From Drosophila miranda (lineage: Eukaryota > Arthropoda > Insecta > Diptera > Drosophilidae): DNA of 64,000 nt. Positions 14,101-26,439 of this stretch are shown piece after piece. Below the pieces are notes generated by a model. It saw nothing but the letters and a program-made list of their open reading frames with translations. It did not search any database and was not told where the DNA came from. The first letter of the stretch is position 1. Each line of letters starts with the position of its first letter. The stretch spans positions 23,702,913 to 23,766,912 of the forward strand of contig NC_046677.1 of NCBI RefSeq assembly GCF_003369915.1. The letters run 5' to 3'. Made by a program: the position numbers and the translations under genes.

Positions 14101-14820
14101 TGTTGACGTCTTGTAGGCGGTGCCCAAAGCCCGATGCCCGTTGCCCCTTGCCCGGTGCCCAGGCCAGTGCCTCGAGTGCCGTTTAAACGCCGCCGCCACA
14201 ACTTATCGACAGATTCGTATCGTTCCACCATTATACGAGTATTCCTTTGCCCCTCTGGCAGCCCTTTTGTGTGGGTTCTCTTCAGTGCAGTCTTTCTGGC
14301 CTGGCCTCTGCAGTGCTTTGAGTTTTTTGAGTTGGTTGCCGCAGGATCTGCGATAAATCACTTTGTACTGCTGTGCAGCCATCAAAATCAATAAAGACCG
14401 CAGCGACCGCCTCGTACCTACAGCCGCCTCGAAGGTGTATAAAATTGAGATGTTGATGGCTTCATCATTGGCCAACTGCGGCATTTGATCAGAGCATTCG
14501 TTCCGCTCATGTAGGTCGTCTGGGTGCAGGGAAAGGACTAGTTTAGGTAAAAACCAGGTGCTTGATTTATGTCAAGCTGTTTGATGGCCATTAAATATAC
14601 TAGCACTAAACATGAGACTTGATTGGGTTTTATTGAGGTGTTAATTTTAGAGTTTTTTGAGACTCAAACCATTTCATTTGATAGATATAGTATTTATAGA
14701 TACAAAATTTAAACTTTATAACAGAATCAGAAGTAATTTTGTAATCAAATGGTTAAATTTTATAAAACAGAACTAAAATTCTCAAATTCAAACTTTTAAA
14801 ACGCCCGCTCAAACACTAAC
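8197..14820. other. Non-coding stretch, no gene seen
   Basis: No frame carries a recognisable domain. Simple repeats include a CACCCG-type hexamer tract (about 8407-8442), GGAAC pentamers (about 8594-8620), a GAAT/GGAGT-rich tract (about 10708-10750), and poly-T runs at 11540-11550 and 12472-12483. A TATAAAA-like box near 14438 has no coding sequence downstream within reach. Confidence 0.45.
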
Positions 14821-14852
14821 AAATTATGGGTAGCACTGTTCCGTACTCGATG

Positions 14853-14860
14853 TATCGATA
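14853..14860. promoter_or_regulatory. DRE (DREF site) upstream of TTLL4
   Basis: Palindromic TATCGATA, the canonical DNA-replication-related element bound by DREF/BEAF-32, lies 1.1 kb upstream of the TTLL4 start codon. Further CGAT-rich sites occur near 15589-15632. With the candidate 5'-UTR intron below it, this fits a housekeeping promoter, but the transcription start is not determined. Confidence 0.5.
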
Positions 14861-15317
14861 TTTGCCGATAATAAAATTCATAGGTGGCGTATTTTTATTA
14901 ACCCATGTTTAAATATACGCACGAAAAGAATTTTTGCACAGGCCAGGTGAAAGATATTGTGATTTGTTTTTTTTTTTGTGTTGAAGAACCTGTGTTGAAC
15001 CTGCAAGGAGAATGTACAAAGAGTTTTGCAGTATTGCGGCTCAGGCCGTTCATTTGTTTACAATATACGATTTTTAATGGTTGATTATGTGGGCTAAGGT
15101 GAACTTCGTTCACTGCACTCGTTTTTTTTTGTCGGTTCGTTCGGGACGAACCAATAGTTCTTTTTTTTTTGTTCATGAATAAATTCCAAATAAACAAAAA
15201 AAGGTCTAGGATTTAAGCAAACACCTTCATCTAGTGCTCGTGTTAGGTGCTGTATATAGACTTTAGGTGTACATTAATTTTAAGCAAAATTATTTGTGTG
15301 CATGTAAAGTGCAGAAG

Positions 15318-15931
15318 GTAAGCAAAAGCTGGACGGTGACCAACTCACACACATGCGCCGCCTACACCATACGTGTGAATACACAAGTGCACACATGTGC
15401 AAAAAGCCGGCTGCGATGAAGAACTTTGCGCGCCATTGACATTTTTGAATCCCGACACCCAAAAGAGGAGGAAGCAGCAGATAGCAGCGCGTTGATTGAA
15501 TTTTGAAGGCGAAAGTCAGCAGAATTTTGTTTTATTTTCGAACCGCGAGACGAGCCAGGCATTAATTTTTTTTTTGGCAATCTGTTGATCGATTGGCAAT
15601 CGATCGTCTGTGCTGCTGCTGTCTGTCCCATCGATAAAGTGTGCCCCGCATCCGTGCCACTGCCGCAGCTGCTGCGCCGGCCACTGTGGATGATCTTGGG
15701 GCTGTGCCATGTCGAAAATAGCCAGCCATTGACACGCCGCCTCGCGCACACACAGCCGCATTGGTGAAGTAATACCACCCCGATCCATACCCATTCACAG
15801 CCACCTTGAACACACATCACACCATCAAATTATTCAGTTGCTGGCAGCCCCGCCGCCAAGCAAAACTTTGGAGCAGCCCCACAAACTAACCGAATCGATC
15901 GCATTCCATCCATCCATCCGTTCCGTTGCAG
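15318..15931 (+). other. Candidate 5'-UTR intron of TTLL4
   Basis: A strong donor (AAG|GTAAGC at 15318) and a pyrimidine-led acceptor (ccgttgcag at 15931) sit 641 and 28 bp before the TTLL4 ATG. Splicing would leave a short leader directly before the start codon. This is inference from splice signals only. Confidence 0.35.
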
Positions 15932-15958
15932 CTATCAAAATTCCCTTGAATCCGAGAA

Positions 15959-18900
15959 ATGGCTCAGATAACCGAGAAGAGAACGACAACAGGTCGATCA
16001 GGAGCAGGGGCCACTAAGGAGAATATGTCGCGCGGCATTCAGCAGCCGGCGACGCGCGGCAAAGGCATCGAGATCCTCGACTTCCACGAGTCCTGGCTGG
16101 AGGAGGTTGAGCTCTACAAGGACAAAATGGTCATGTGCAAGCAGCTGGCCCATCAAAACCGTTACACAAGCGGCACCGGCGGCGGCGGCGGCGGCTGCGG
16201 CGGCGGCTTAAGCGGACATCCGAAGCAACGTAACTCCGCCGGCACCAGCTCCATCTCCGGCATCGGCACGTTCAATGCCAGCACCAATAGTTCTGTAACT
16301 GTATCCTCGGCCTCGTCGCAGAAACCGAGAACGTCACCGCCATCGGCACGGCGCCGTCAGCCCGCAGGGAAGAGTTCGTCGTCGGCGGCGGCGGCTTCCT
16401 CAGCCGCAGCAAAGACAACGCAACGCACGGTGATGCGTGGCACATCCGCGACCAAGGGAACAACCGTGCCCATGGCCTCGGTCGTGCTCCAGTCGGAGCC
16501 GTACAAGAAAGTGCAGGTGAGTGTGAGGCTCCTCTCAGCTGCTCCCCTCTAGAGACTGCCGCCCTTAAACCCGACTCTAACTCCTGCCAATACCTGCATG
16601 CTTCCCGTTGTTTGTTGTGTTGCGTTCCTTTCGTGTTCGATGTTCCATGTCCTGCGATGCCCTCTCGCTTTTACTAACCACATAGATGCTTTTGAAGCGT
16701 GCACGAGACGAAGCTTTTGCCAAACACGTTGCCAACAACAACAACAAGGGCAACAGCCACTCCTCTGCGGCCGGCGGCGCCAATTCCGCGAAGCGATCGA
16801 GCATCAGTACAATCACACCCGAAAAGAGTGGAGAACTGGGTGTTAGCCATGCCATCACGAGCATGTCCTGCCCGAGCACGCAAACCCTGCAGCCCGGCAG
16901 TAAGATTGTTGTTAATACGTTCCATGGCAGCAGCCTGCTTGCCCAGCAGCATGACGACAAGAGCAAGATTCTAACACAAAATGGTCTAACCAAATCTGCA
17001 GCCACGGCCCTGGAGACCAGTCTGTACGCCTCCCTCTATGCCCACTCGCCGCTCAGCTCCGGCACTCCGTACAGCAGCCTCACAACCAGGATGATGTCTG
17101 GCGGTGTCGACCATGCGACATATGCGGGTGTTTCGCTAAATAAGGGAAACCAAGACCATGTCCGACTACACGAGGATGATCCCTGTGCAGGTGATTGATA
17201 GATGATATGACTGATTGATTGAAGAATATACAAACTCCGCTGGGGTCCCTTCTTTATTTGCAGCCATCGATGACATTAACAACTACGATGACTCCGATTC
17301 GGAGGAGGAGTATGTGGGAACGCCCTTCTTCCTAGACGAGGATGCCAACGAGACGCATCAGAGTCGTCACACGCGCCTGCTGCCCGAGAAGAGATCCTCC
17401 AAGGAGTCGATGGCCACCGTAGACTCGGAGGCCTCGGTTTACTTTAGGCCAGATACCATACTTTCCCCGAGCCTGTTTCCCAATGTGCCGCCGTACCTGA
17501 ACTTTACTTCGCATGCGGACAAGGGACCCCCAATGCCGGCTGCCCTACACCGTGTGCTCAAGTGGAAGCTAAGTCCCGTCATGCCAAAGATTGTGAAACG
17601 TGTGGTCCTTAATTCCGGATTTCGCATTATCAAAAGTGGGATTTCAGTCGATGTTCTTTTCTTTTCTCAGTCTTATATACGACTTTCTATCCCATCCAGA
17701 CACCACCGACTGGATGGCTGTGTGGGAGAAGCACATGAAGAGTCCTGGATTCCGCACCATACGCTCGCATCAGAAATACAATCACATACCTGGCTCATTC
17801 CGCATTGGACGCAAGGACACCATGTGGCGCAGCATCTACCAAAATTTGAAAAAGTTTGGCAAGAAGGAATTTGGTTTTATGCAAAAGTGAGAACAACATC
17901 TCTGAAGTCTCTGTAGCTTCTTCACTTATCAAATCTTCTACCTTAGATCGTATATAATGCCCGATGATCTGGAGAATCTGCGACAGGTCTGGCCAAAGAA
18001 CGCCTCAAAGCTGACCAAATGGATTGTCAAACCACCGGCCAGTGCTCGAGGCACAGGCATTCGCATTGTCAACAAATGGAGTCAGTTCCCCAAAGATCGT
18101 CCCTTGGTAGTGCAGAAGTATGACACCATCCACCCACCACACTTCCAGCAAACAACCTTTTAACGACCTTGCACCCCTCCTTCCCCTCCATAGATACATT
18201 GAGCGTCCCCTGCTGATCAATGACAACAAGTTCGATATGCGTCTGTATGTGGTGCTGACGTCCATCAATCCTTTGCGCATTTACATGTACAAGGATGGAC
18301 TGGCGCGCTTTGCCTCCGTTAAGTACAGCTCCGAGCTGAGCAACCTGGACGAGCGTTGCATGCACTTGACCAACTACAGCATCAACAAGTTCTCGCAGAA
18401 CTATACCAAAAATGAGGATTTCAATGCCTGCCAGGGACACAAGTGGACGCTGCAGTCGCTCTGGTCCTGCCTCGAGAATCGTGGCGTGAACACCAAGCGC
18501 CTGTGGGCCACGCTGCGCAATCTGGTGATCAAGGGCATCGTCAGCGGAGAGTCGGGCCTTAATCGAATGTACCGACAGAACGTGAACTTTCGGTACAACT
18601 GCTTTGAGCTGTTCGGCTTCGATGTGCTGCTGGATGAGAACCTGGTGCCTTGGCTGCTGGAGATCAACATTTCGCCTTCGCTGCATTCGGAACTGCCGCT
18701 GGATCTACATGTGAAGGGGCCTCTGATACAGGCCGTGCTCAATACAGCCCTGTATCAGGTGCCGCCCAAGCTGAACGAACGCCAGCAGCAGGAGATACTC
18801 GAGGAGTTGAACATGAAGGGGCCGCTGTGCCACGACAAGCGTATCTTCACCACCTGCCTAACTGCGGAGGAGGTGCGAAAGCACAACCAGTTCACCAATC

Positions 18901-19433
18901 GCAGCATTGAGTTCCGCGAGGAGTACGTGGACACCATACTGGACAATCTTCTGCCCGACGATGTGCGCTGCCTGATCGTTGCCGAGGACGAGCAGTCCCG
19001 CTGCAGGCCCCTCGAACGTATCTTTCCCACATCCGGCACGCACATCTACCTGCGTTACATCGAGAACGCGCGCTACTATAACCGCCTGCTGGACGCCTGG
19101 GAGACCAAGTACGGCAAAAATCGTGACGTGGGTGTAGCTTTGCTGTCCCGCTTCACCAAGGACAGGTACCACTTGCAGGTCTCCGATGCCGCCATGGAAA
19201 AGGTGGGTTTTGTTTTCTTTGGGTTTACCTTTACCCGTTTTAATAATATATGTATTTTTTGTTTTTAGGAACCGAACGTGGCTCTCACTGAGATTGATAT
19301 GCTGCATGTGAAAAAGGAGGATGCACTGGATGGAATCACGACTCTTGCTAGACTCAATCTCGTGCCCACTGGAGCCAGCGAGCCGGTGCCTGTGGCCAGG
19401 AGCCCGGAGGCATGCATAGAAATTAAATCTTGA
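15959..19433 (+). CDS. TTLL4: Tubulin polyglutamylase, TTLL4 family
   Basis: Seven coding exons: 15959-16516, 16686-17190, 17264-17635, 17700-17886, 17947-18117, 18194-19202 and 19269-19433, joining in frame to 988 residues. Residues about 1-350 are low-complexity (Gly, Ser and Ala rich). The TTL domain follows at about 475-790: HMKSPGFRTIR, NHIPGSFRIGRKD, KWIVKPPASARGTGI (ATP-binding lysine region), MHLTNYSINK and LLEINISPSLHS (metal-binding Glu/Asn). HMKSP.FR, the GRKD.LWR block and the ENISPSLHS ending match vertebrate TTLL4 better than other TTLLs. The enzyme should add glutamate chains to tubulin side chains on microtubules, in axonemes or neurons. The ATG at 15959 is the first in the long frame. 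It is probably the ortholog of one of the fly TTLL4 genes, on Muller B perhaps TTLL4A; I could not confirm which. Confidence 0.9.
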
Positions 19434-19546
19434 GACTGAACGAGCAAGAATTAACGAATTTCGGTTTCTGAATGTTTTTTATCAAACAGAAATACGCCAG
19501 CAATACCAATACCAATACGTTCAAAATCACGTTGAGATCCTCTCCA

Positions 19547-19552
19547 AATAAA
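19547..19552 (+). terminator. Poly(A) signal of TTLL4
   Basis: AATAAA, 114 bp after the TTLL4 stop codon, followed by T-rich sequence. Confidence 0.6.
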
Positions 19553-19866
19553 GTTACATTTTTCCGGTCGTCTTTCTGCCTGTAAACATTTTTTAATTTG
19601 ATTTGTAATCGTAATTTACATTTTTAAATTGTAAATTGTAGACCTATTAGTGAATGCACCCTGCTCATTGTAACGGACAATGGAAGTAAGAACAAAGCAG
19701 AAAGGTGTGTGACCTAGAGAGGGGTAGCGCCCTGGCTTGCGCCAGTGATGCTCGTGAATCGAGTTCGAAATACATTATTCCTATTATTAGCAAAAATCTA
19801 TTCAAAACTTTTATTTCATTATACAATATTAAATCCACTTATGTAGGTAGGTTGAAGTTTTTGGAG

Positions 19867-20122
19867 CCACACTGTAAATTCTGTTGGGCAAACTTACCGG
19901 CGATGGGGTCACACTGGAAATTCTGGCGAAACTTTAATTGGACTTATTCGATTCTGAACTGTATAATAATACGGGATCTGACACTGAAAAAACATCTTGA
20001 CACCATTCCTCGTACCGGAGTGAAGTAATTTACAGCTTGCGTTCATTTTTTTCATAATTTATCTCTCAATATCACAAAAGTAAACAAATCAACATGACTG
20101 AGCAGTGTAGCCTGGTCACACT
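19867..20122 (+). promoter_or_regulatory. Cluster of Motif 1 sites upstream of the RSBN1-like gene
   Basis: Motif 1-like cores occur at 19867-19874 (ccacactg), 19907-19916 (GGTCACACTG) and 20113-20122 (TGGTCACACT). The first two are each followed by 'aaattctg', so a unit of about 17 bp is repeated 41 bp apart. Motif 1 is bound by M1BP at constitutive promoters. These may be alternative starts for the gene at 20523. Confidence 0.45.
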
Positions 20123-20150
20123 CTGATGCTAGCAATATATATGAAACCTG

Positions 20151-20269
20151 TTTCGGTAAATTTATGGTATATTTTGAAAAGGTAAAGGTAAATTTCGGTA
20201 TTTTTTCCCATCTCGCGGTCTAGATAAGGTCGGACGGTATCGTTATAATATGAATCCGCGGTCACACTG
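20151..20269 (+). promoter_or_regulatory. Motif 6/Motif 1 promoter module, RSBN1-like gene
   Basis: Motif 6-like units (tttcggtaaattt, atggtatatttt, tttcggtatttt) are followed by 'ggtcggacggtat' and a perfect Motif 1 (CGGTCACACTG, 20259-20269), 254 bp before the ATG. The same order of blocks occurs before Cap-D2 and, more weakly, ScpX. It should drive broad, TATA-less transcription. Confidence 0.65.
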
Positions 20270-20522
20270 ATCTAGAACGAAAAACGCAAATTTTATTCCT
20301 TGAAAACAATGGACCTGGACCGCTAAATTTGCGAACAAATGCTCACCCACACATGAGCAAGTGCGTGTGAATCGTAAAGAATACGTAAGATAAAAGCACG
20401 GCTAGCTGAGTGGCGTCACGTAGGCGACGGTCCTAGCTGATCGATATTCACACACGTACACACACACACAGCCATCCCGCAAAAAACACACCGTAGTACG
20501 GGGGGCAAACACACACACCGCC

Positions 20523-23500
20523 ATGGAAAACTCATTAGGTGGAGGCGAAAATAATGTAGAACCCGCCGCTACCGCCCCGGCCCCGGCCGCTGCCGTCGCA
20601 AACGTTGCCGCAGTTGAATTGTTGGGTGTCAGTTGCAAGGGCAATGGGGCGGCGATAAGCAAAGATTCGACACCGCCAACAACAATGGAGACGTCACCGA
20701 TGATGATTTTGATGCCGCAACAAATCGAATCTGTAAACAAAACGGCGTCGGTGGAAAACAACGCAGAAGACGACAACACCCGCGGAAATGCCAATGCGCC
20801 ACTAGCCGCTAGCACAAATACAGCCGCAGTGGCCGCACCAATACAGCAGCAGCAGCAACAACAACAAGAACAACAACAGCAGCAGTCACAAGAGACGCCG
20901 CAGCCAGAGCCAGAATTGTTGTCAGGCGATGGGAATGCAAATGCCACAGAAACAGCAGCAGAAGCAGCAGCAGCCACAGTATTACCAATGGATGACAAAA
21001 CAGGTAAAAGGGAAAGAAATTCATTGCCGATGCCAACTAATGCCCCACATATATACATATATATATATATCTACTCTATCTAGCAGAGCGCAATCACAAA
21101 AAGAAGAAAAAAGATAAGGAGCGCGAACGGGACGAAGATAAGAGTCGGCGCAATAGCAGCAGCAACAGCATCAGCAATAGCAATAGTTCCAGCAGCGGCA
21201 ACAAGGATCGAGATCGAGATCGGGATCGTAGGCGTGAAAGCGAAAGCAGCTTGAAATCAGCCTCCTCTTCCACCAACGATCACAAATCTGGCTCTTCACG
21301 TGGCAAGGACAAAAAGTATCATAGAAGCGATCGGGATCGAGAACGGGACAGGGACAGAGAGCGGGACCGCGACAGGGAGAAGGTACTTTAATGTAGTTCA
21401 CTTGCCAGTTATGAAAACAGTCTTACCTGCAAGTTTTTCTGAGAAGTTTGCACAGCTGTTTTGAACGTTTGAATCTGAAATTAATTCCCAACTATTTTTT
21501 GTGTCGTGCATCTTGTATGTGTGTAGGTCCCATCATCATCATCAAGTTCCTCGTCACATTCGCACCGACGCCGCAGCTCGGACAGCAGTCGCAGCAGCAA
21601 TACCAGTTCCAGCAAGATACCGAAAGATCAGGAAGCGGTGCTTCAGCAGGCCGTTGTGGCCGTTCTAGAGCAGCAAATCAACGTGGAGACACCAATCAAA
21701 GCGGAGGAAGGCATAAAGCAAATCAAAGTGGAGCCAGTCGTAGCATCAGCAGCAGGAGTGGCAGCTGCTCCTCCCAAGGCAGAGCCAGAACTTAGTAGCC
21801 ACATCAAAAACGAATTGGATATCAAAAAGGAGGCCAGCAGTGTTAAGGCGAAGCCATTGATGAATGGCGATGCAACAGCGACCAAAACACGTGAAGAGAT
21901 CACACGGCAGCTGAACTTTAGCGCCAGCAGCAAGCCCTGGAAGAGCTCCACCTCCTCTTCCGTACTGATGCCTTCGCCGGCGGCTAAGACCTTATCATCG
22001 TCGACCAACAGCAGCAGCAGCAGCAATAATCATTCCTCGAGCCTTAACAGCAGCCGCAAATCGTCCTCCTCCTCGTCTTCTTCCAGCAGCAACCATCACA
22101 AAAGCTCGTCTTCGTCGTCATCCTCCTCGTCCTCCCGTCATTCATCGTCGTCCTCGCGCGACTGTTCCAAGTGCTACAAGCGCTCCAAAATACGTCGCAC
22201 CAGCGTTGGCGTACAATGTGTGCCTCAGGCGCCAGCTGCTGGACCCTGGCAGACGGTCCAGAGCCTGCCACCGACGCCCAATCGCAAAGCACCCGCTGGC
22301 TTGGAAAATCTCAAATACGGCTGCTACTTTCAGGTGGAGCAATACCCGAATGGTGGCGCCTCCATTGTCCATCTGTATCAGCACGAAATCGATGATCTCT
22401 CGCCGAACGAAATGGAGGAGCTGGTGGATGAGTTCTTTAGTGTTTGCTTCGCCGAGGACGAGCAGGGCTATGCGCATCATGTGATGGGCATTGTGCACGA
22501 TGCTGCACGGTATATACCCGATCTGCTAGAGCATATGGCTGAGAACTATTCCACGCTGACGGTAAAGGCGGGCGTCTTGGGACGCAATTCGGACATTGAG
22601 ACCTGCACGATGGCACAGTACAATGAACAGGTGTGTGGAAGCCGGCAGCTCTCTCTAGGAGAAAATATTTCAAATGGCATTGCTTTCTTTAACTTTCAGG
22701 TGGTTCGTAACTATTGCCAGGGCACTTTCCGCTATGGACCGCTGCATCAGATCAGTCTTGTGGGCAAAGTGCATGAGGAGGTCGGCGGTTATTTCCCTGA
22801 TCTTCTGGGACGCATCGAAATGAATCCATTTCTGCGAAAGGTTAATTGAAGCTCGATGTCTCTTTATGACTCTCTACTCTACCCCTCTCAACTCCTGCTT
22901 TGTTTCTTTTTCAGACCATGCCCTGGGCTTGTAATTCCATACTGCAAACGGATCCGCGTCAGTCGAACGATGGACCCATTCTATGGATACGCGCTGGAGA
23001 GCAGTTGGTGCCCACAGCGGAACTGAATAGCAAGACGCCTCTCAAGAGACAGAGGTGAAGCTCTTTAAGAAATGTTTTCCTATGTGTATAATCTTGAATC
23101 CCCATTTAGGACGCGCATCAATGAGTTGCGAAACTTGCAGTATCTTCCACGTTTGTCGGAGGCGCGTGAGACCATGATTGAGGATCGGACCAAGGCGCAT
23201 GCCGATCATGTGGGGCATGGACACGAGCGTATCACAACTGCAGCTGTTGGTAAGCTCCCTTTGGATCTCTCTTTCTATATGGATTTTATTTTATTTCGTA
23301 TTTTTAGGCATTCTAAAAGCCGTTCACTGTGGACAATCCTACACACAGAATCGCATCACCAAGGATGTGGTTGCCTTTGCCGCTCAGGACTTCAACACAA
23401 TGGTGGAGATGCTGCAGTTGGATCTGCACGAGCCGCCCATCTCTCAGTGCGTGCAGTGGATCGAGGATGCCAAGCTGAATCAGCTGCGACGCGAGGGCAT

Positions 23501-25683
23501 TCGCTATGCCCGCATCCAGCTCTGCGACAATGACATTTACTTTCTGCCGCGCAACATCATCCATCAGTTCCGCACGGTGACGGCCGTGACAAGCGTTGGT
23601 GAGTGCAGGAGTCCACTATAGTACCATCAAAGGTGCTCCCTAACTATTTAAATTTCAATCTTTAGCTTGGCATCTGCGCCTCCGTCAGTATTATCCCGGC
23701 CAGGAGGTAATCAACGAACAAAATAATCCTGTGCTAGCCGAGACACCGCATTACAAGGAGAAGCAAACCATTTTACCCCATCCCATTGGTCACGACGATT
23801 GTGGCAAGAAGACCCCTTCGAAGCGTGGCCACGATGGCGGCAAAATGGCCAAGAAGAAGCTAATCGATCTGGATGGCAAGGAGCGTCGCTCGAGTGAGAG
23901 CAGCATGGATGATGCTGGCAATGCGTCGCCACGACAGAGCCACCAGGATAACAGCAGCAACAGCAGCAGCCCGAATATCAACAGCAGCGGTAGTGGCAGT
24001 GGCAGTAACACGCCCAAAAAGAAGCCCAGCAAAGATGACTCCAAGATAGACATGAGGAAAATGGTCTTGGAGCAGAAATATAAGCTCACAAAGGCGGCCG
24101 CCACAGTACTCGAGGCGAGTCAGGACAAAGAGAAGCCCAAAAAGGTCAAGGAAAAGGCGTCCAGCAAGTCGGACAAGGAGAAGGACAAAGATAAGGAGAA
24201 GGAAAAGGAAAAAGAGAAGGAGCGACGCAGTGAGCACACAACCAAAAAGCCACACCAATCATCGTCGCCAACGTCTTCGCCGACACCAGCTAAAATGCCA
24301 CGACTGACCAGCACCAATTCAGCACCAACTGCTGCAGCTACCGTTCCTGCTGCAACTCCTGCCCCATCTCTGCCTTCAAATGCCAATGTGGCAGGACTGC
24401 CGCCGCCATTAGTGCCTCAGACACCCTTCACCCATCGCGAAGCCTACGTCAACAGCCTGAATCAAAAGGAACCCGAGATCAAAATCGAAGTGAAAATTGT
24501 TTCGGACGAGCCAACGACCAGTCGAAGTGATATGATCATGAATAGCAGTACCTCCTCAATTGTGCAGCCGCCGCCGCTGCCTGCACTTCTGCCAACAGAT
24601 TCCACAGATCCTGTGGAGAATGTGGGGAATGAGTTGGTTGTCGAGAGCACACCCCAATTGGTGGTCGATCACGAGGAGGAGGTAACGGAGGTGTGTGCGG
24701 AGGAAATTGTGGAAATGGATATAACCGTGCCTGAAGAATCTGCTCCACCCGCTCCCAATCTAATTGCTGCTATGCCATCGCTTGTAGTAGCTCCAATTAT
24801 CCCTCCTGCGTCGGCTCTCGCTCCTGCTGCTGGTATGCCGCCACTCAAAGTTGCTCCAGCAACTAATCTTAATCCTGCTGCTGGTATGCCGCCACTCAAA
24901 GTTGCTCCAGCAACTAATCTTAATCCTGCTGCTGTAATGCCGCCACTAAAAGTTGCTCCAGCAACTAATCTTAATTCAACGCCTACTCCTATTCCCACAA
25001 CACTAGCTGTTACACTGCCACCACTAACAGCTGGTCCTCCACTTCCCACCCTGAGTCCAGCGCCCACTGGTCCTCCACTTCCCACCCTGAGTCCAGCACC
25101 CACTGGTCCTCCACTTCCCACCCTAAGTCCAGCACCCACTGGCTCTCCACTTCCCACCCTGAGTCCAGCGCCCAGTGCTCCTCAAATTGTTAAAGTCGTT
25201 ATACCCGCCACACTGGCGCCTTTCGGCAGGATGTCGGTGGTTTTACCCACGCTAACAGCAGCACCGCCGTTGCCCCCAATGCCACCCCTACGGGCAGCTG
25301 TACCACCGCCGCCTCCACCCACCAACACCACAGGAACAGCAGTTGGAACAGCAGTGGGAACAGCAACAGCAACCCCGATGAAGAACACCTACAAGACATT
25401 CAGTCTGCCCTCACACAAAATCATCATTGCAGGGCCCGCCACTGGGCACAGTCGGGTGGCCACAAGCCACAAGGGAATTGCCAAGACACCCGTGGATCTG
25501 CTGGGCTCCATAATGGCCAGTATGGAAAAGCCGGCCGCCGGGGGCAGCTCCTCCGTCAGCATCAATCAATCATCATCATCCCTGCCCTCATCGACATCCA
25601 CAACATCCTCATCGGCAACAACGAATAGCTCGCTCTCCTCCTACACAACTTCGAGCAGCAGCAGCAGCAGCCACAGCTATTGA
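20523..25683 (+). CDS. RSBN1/KDM9-family JmjC-like nuclear protein
   Basis: Eight exons: 20523-21003, 21084-21382, 21527-22630, 22700-22840, 22915-23054, 23110-23249, 23308-23598 and 23666-25683, giving 1537 residues. Residues 1-515 are low-complexity (Ala, polyQ, Arg/Asp/Lys and poly-Ser). The conserved RSBN1 core spans about 517-885, with blocks [57 protein letters not shown] and [14 protein letters not shown] at about 751 and the His of IIHQF at about 852 are candidate Fe(II) ligands, as proposed for RSBN1 (KDM9, H4K20me demethylase). The C-terminal 650 residues are Lys-, Pro- and Ser-rich with tandem repeats. The intron at 22631-22699 is a multiple of 3 and has no in-frame stop. The exon-2 acceptor is a TAG-CAG tandem. 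The family assignment is firm; demethylase activity in flies is inferred. I do not know the fly symbol. Confidence 0.92.
24826..24978 (+). repeat. Coding minisatellite, 51 bp x 3
   Basis: Three nearly identical 17-residue units ([17 protein letters not shown]) lie in the last exon of the RSBN1-like gene. Divergence is minimal: one unit has AAV and the last ends NS. Confidence 0.85.
25033..25176 (+). repeat. Coding minisatellite, 36 bp x 4
   Basis: Four 12-residue units ([12 protein letters not shown], with one GSPL variant) lie just downstream of the 51-bp repeat. Copies differ by only a few silent bases, which suggests recent slippage or unequal exchange. Confidence 0.85.
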
Positions 25684-26369
25684 GTGCGTGTCGGTGTGGG
25701 AGCAGAGCGGGTGAGCTGAGAAGAGGCTCCTACTTGGACTTTCTTTAGTGTACATTTTCGATATTTGCCTCGGGATTCCGTTTAACGGAGTCCGAGCCGG
25801 ACCTTTTTTTTGTGCTGTTTTTTAAAGTCGGGGAATTCTGTACCGAATCCGATTCCCCCACCTTGTATATAGCAAAAGGCTTCAAAATACAAACACATAC
25901 AATACACCCTATATTTGATAATGAAAACAAAAACAAAAAACAACAACCAGTAGAAATAAGCTCAAAATGCGACGTTTGAGATAGAGATGTAGTTTTCTAA
26001 TTTATTTACACCACACGACACGCATGCACTCTTTAGATACAACAATTGAACAGTTTTTAAAGGCAGGGCAGGAGGGTACCTTCAAATGTTAAATGGTAAA
26101 TATTGTATGGCTCACATGCCCCCATATATACAATATATACATATATATATATATATATCATGTGCACACAGTAATCGTTAAAAGTGAGCCACCGCCAAGT
26201 GCGTGGCAGAGAGATCCCAGTTTCATTTCCTTCTGAACAACTTTTTTGAAAAGTGTTTTGAACGTGCGTAGAACAATACACACATTGATAATTATGATAT
26301 ATACATACATACATATATATACACCATATATAGCTCTAGACCTTAAGCCAGCTTACACGTTGATGAAAC

Positions 26370-26375
26370 AATAAA
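26370..26375 (+). terminator. Poly(A) signal of the RSBN1-like gene
   Basis: AATAAA about 690 bp after the stop codon. The intervening 3' UTR is AT-rich with an (AT)n tract near 26122-26158. No coding sequence is seen in it. Confidence 0.5.
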
Positions 26376-26439
26376 GATTCGGATCGTACAAAAACAAAAC
26401 AAACACACAAAAAACCATTTGGAATGTTTTCTGTTTTAC

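Noticed and set aside
14430-14500. TATAAAA-like box suggesting a gene start near 14.47 kb
   Set aside because: No downstream coding sequence or convincing initiator; left as background.
19729-19780. tRNA-like stretch with 'gagttcgaaatac'
   Set aside because: No acceptor stem or anticodon arm could be paired around the T-loop-like sequence.
20402-21058. 218-codon frame antisense to RSBN1 exon 1
   Set aside because: Shadow of the Ala/Gln-rich coding exon; Cys/Ala-rich product is the complement of CAG-type repeats.
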